A stretch of 5,223 bases of DNA, taken from NCBI GenBank assembly GCA_020056045.1, contig JAGVIM010000126.1, positions 1 through 5,223 on the forward strand, read 5' to 3'. Under the pieces are notes generated by a model that was not told the origin of the DNA, did not search any database, and saw nothing but the letters and a program-made list of their open reading frames with translations. This DNA is from Nanobdellota archaeon. Its GTDB lineage: Archaea > Nanobdellota > Nanobdellia > Pacearchaeales > GW2011-AR1. Made by a program: the position numbers and the translations under genes. Shown piece by piece: positions 4,705-5,223 of this stretch (position 1 is its first letter; each line of letters opens with the position of its first letter).

Positions 4705-4719
4705 CGAAACCTTTAAATA
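4705..4719 (+). promoter_or_regulatory. BRE and TATA box of S8e
   Basis: CGAAACC (BRE) followed by TTTAAATA at 4712-4719, which ends 21 nt before the ATG at 4741. It is the best archaeal promoter match in the window, as fits a ribosomal protein gene, and predicts a leaderless mRNA. A pyrimidine-rich stretch fills the gap to the start codon. Confidence 0.78.
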
Positions 4720-4740
4720 ACAATTTTCTTTTCAGTTTTC

Positions 4741-5109
4741 ATGGGATATGGAAGAAAAATTACCGGGGGAAAATATAAGAAATTTTCTAAAAAGAAAAAA
4801 TATGCTCTACCAGGAATACCGAGAAAAGTAAAATTAAGAGAAACAAAAAGCAAAATACTTAGAGGTCTTGGTGGAAATAAGAAAACAGTTCTTCTTTGTG
4901 CAGACTATGCAAATGTATTTGATCCAAAAACAAAAAAATCAAAAAAATCAAAAATAAAAAATGTTCTTGAAACACCTTCAAATAGATTCTTAGCAAGACA
5001 AAATATTCTAGTTAAATCTGCAATAATAGAAACAGAACTTGGAAAAGCAAAAATAACCAACAGACCAGGTCAAGAAGGGGCTATTAATGCAATTTTACTA
5101 AAAGAATAA
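4741..5109 (+). CDS. rps8e: Ribosomal protein S8e (eS8)
   Basis: Small-subunit ribosomal protein of archaea and eukaryotes, binding 16S rRNA. The 122 residues match the usual ~125 of archaeal S8e. The N-terminus is strongly basic (MGYGRKITGGKYKKFSKKKK), and the family block RGLGGNKKTVLLCADYANVFDPKT sits at 41-64. A conserved C-terminal half follows: NVLETPSNRFLARQNILVKSAIIETELGKAKITNRPGQEGAINAILL from 74 on. The variable linker at about 24-40 departs from the common GR-P-T pattern of the family, which looks like lineage divergence, not damage. The ATG is fixed by a strong BRE/TATA 21 nt upstream, consistent with leaderless translation. It is a single-gene unit with no ribosomal protein genes beside it in the window. 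A perfect dyad next to the promoter suggests regulation. The identification is confident. Confidence 0.96.
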   Translation: MGYGRKITGGKYKKFSKKKKYALPGIPRKVKLRETKSKILRGLGGNKKTVLLCADYANVFDPKTKKSKKSKIKNVLETPSNRFLARQNILVKSAIIETELGKAKITNRPGQEGAINAILLKE

Positions 5110-5125
5110 TTTCTAGAAACCTACC

Positions 5126-5138
5126 TGTTAAGTAAACC
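5126..5138. other. Possible end of an insertion element
   Basis: TGTTAAGTAAACC lies directly outside the stop codon of the transposase-like frame. Elements of the IS3/IS481 type start with TG/TGT a few bases from the transposase stop, so this could be a terminal repeat. The matching end and any target duplication are outside the window, so the call is speculative. Confidence 0.2.
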
Positions 5139-5223
5139 TTAATTCTTAACATAAAGATTAGCTGGATAATCTTTAACACCTCTGTGAAATCTCTTCTCAT
5201 TAAACCATTTCATCCATTTCTCT
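5139..5223 (-). CDS. C-terminus of a probable DDE integrase/transposase-like protein (partial)
   Basis: The minus-strand frame enters from the right edge and gives 27 residues before a TAA. They begin EKWMKWFNEKRFHRGVKDYP and continue ANLYVKN. The layout W-hydrophobic-x-W-F-N-E-x-R-x-H-R-G-(5)-P-A-x-x-Y resembles the tail of rve-type integrases of the IS3/IS481 groups (typically YN-x-x-RPHR-x-L-x-x-x-TPA-x-x-Y). The usual Pro after the Arg is Phe here. The catalytic DDE residues would lie to the right and cannot be checked, nor can integrity. It converges on S8e with a 29-bp gap. The alternative is an unrelated protein tail with chance likeness. That the stretch is coding is fairly likely; the family call is tentative. 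Confidence 0.5.
   Translation of the reverse strand, partial: EKWMKWFNEKRFHRGVKDYPANLYVKN

Noticed and set aside
1..5223. tRNA, rRNA or CRISPR array
   Set aside because: No cloverleaf with a TTCGA-type T-loop, no rRNA core motifs and no regularly spaced direct repeats were seen on reading both strands.

Overview
The window looks like chromosome of a small-genome, very AT-rich archaeon, most likely of the DPANN group (Woesearchaeota/Pacearchaeota-like). The evidence is an archaeal-type Sm/Lsm protein, ribosomal protein S8e (absent from bacteria), a compact archaeal RNase Z, and TTTAAA-type TATA boxes placed almost exactly 21 nt before the start codons of first genes. That spacing implies leaderless mRNAs. 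The only clear Shine-Dalgarno motif precedes leuD, the internal gene of an operon. The lineage is inferred from general features, not from a search.

Layout, left to right. (1) 1-441 (+): C-terminal half of RNase Z (tRNA 3' processing), cut by the window edge. (2) 438-2274 (-): a leuC-leuD operon for a two-subunit, iron-sulfur 3-isopropylmalate dehydratase or homoaconitase-like hydro-lyase. Its stop codon interlocks with that of rnz in a TTAA palindrome. (3) 2349-2990 (-): an unrecognised 213-aa protein. (4) 3076-3252 (-): a 58-aa protein, unrecognised but supported by a promoter. (5) About 3312-3485 (+): a predicted structured non-coding RNA, a three-way junction with its own TATA box and a terminal T6 tract. 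It lies between the divergent 58-aa gene and the convergent lsm gene. (6) 3534-3779 (-): lsm, an RNA-binding Sm-like archaeal protein. (7) 3907-4299 (+) and 4323-4607 (-): two unrecognised small proteins, tail to tail. (8) 4741-5109 (+): ribosomal protein S8e, preceded by a perfect 21-bp dyad that abuts its BRE/TATA element. (9) 5139-5223 (-): the C-terminus of a protein resembling DDE integrase/transposase tails, cut by the right edge.

The functional theme is RNA metabolism and translation (RNase Z, Lsm, a candidate ncRNA, S8e), with a metabolic hydro-lyase operon and several lineage-specific small proteins. Most genes appear to be single transcription units with their own promoters; only leuC-leuD is a clear operon. 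The most notable item is the putative ncRNA. Its three helices, promoter spacing, G-U pairs that favour one strand and T-tract agree on one strand and on one pair of ends, and I cannot assign it to a known RNA class.
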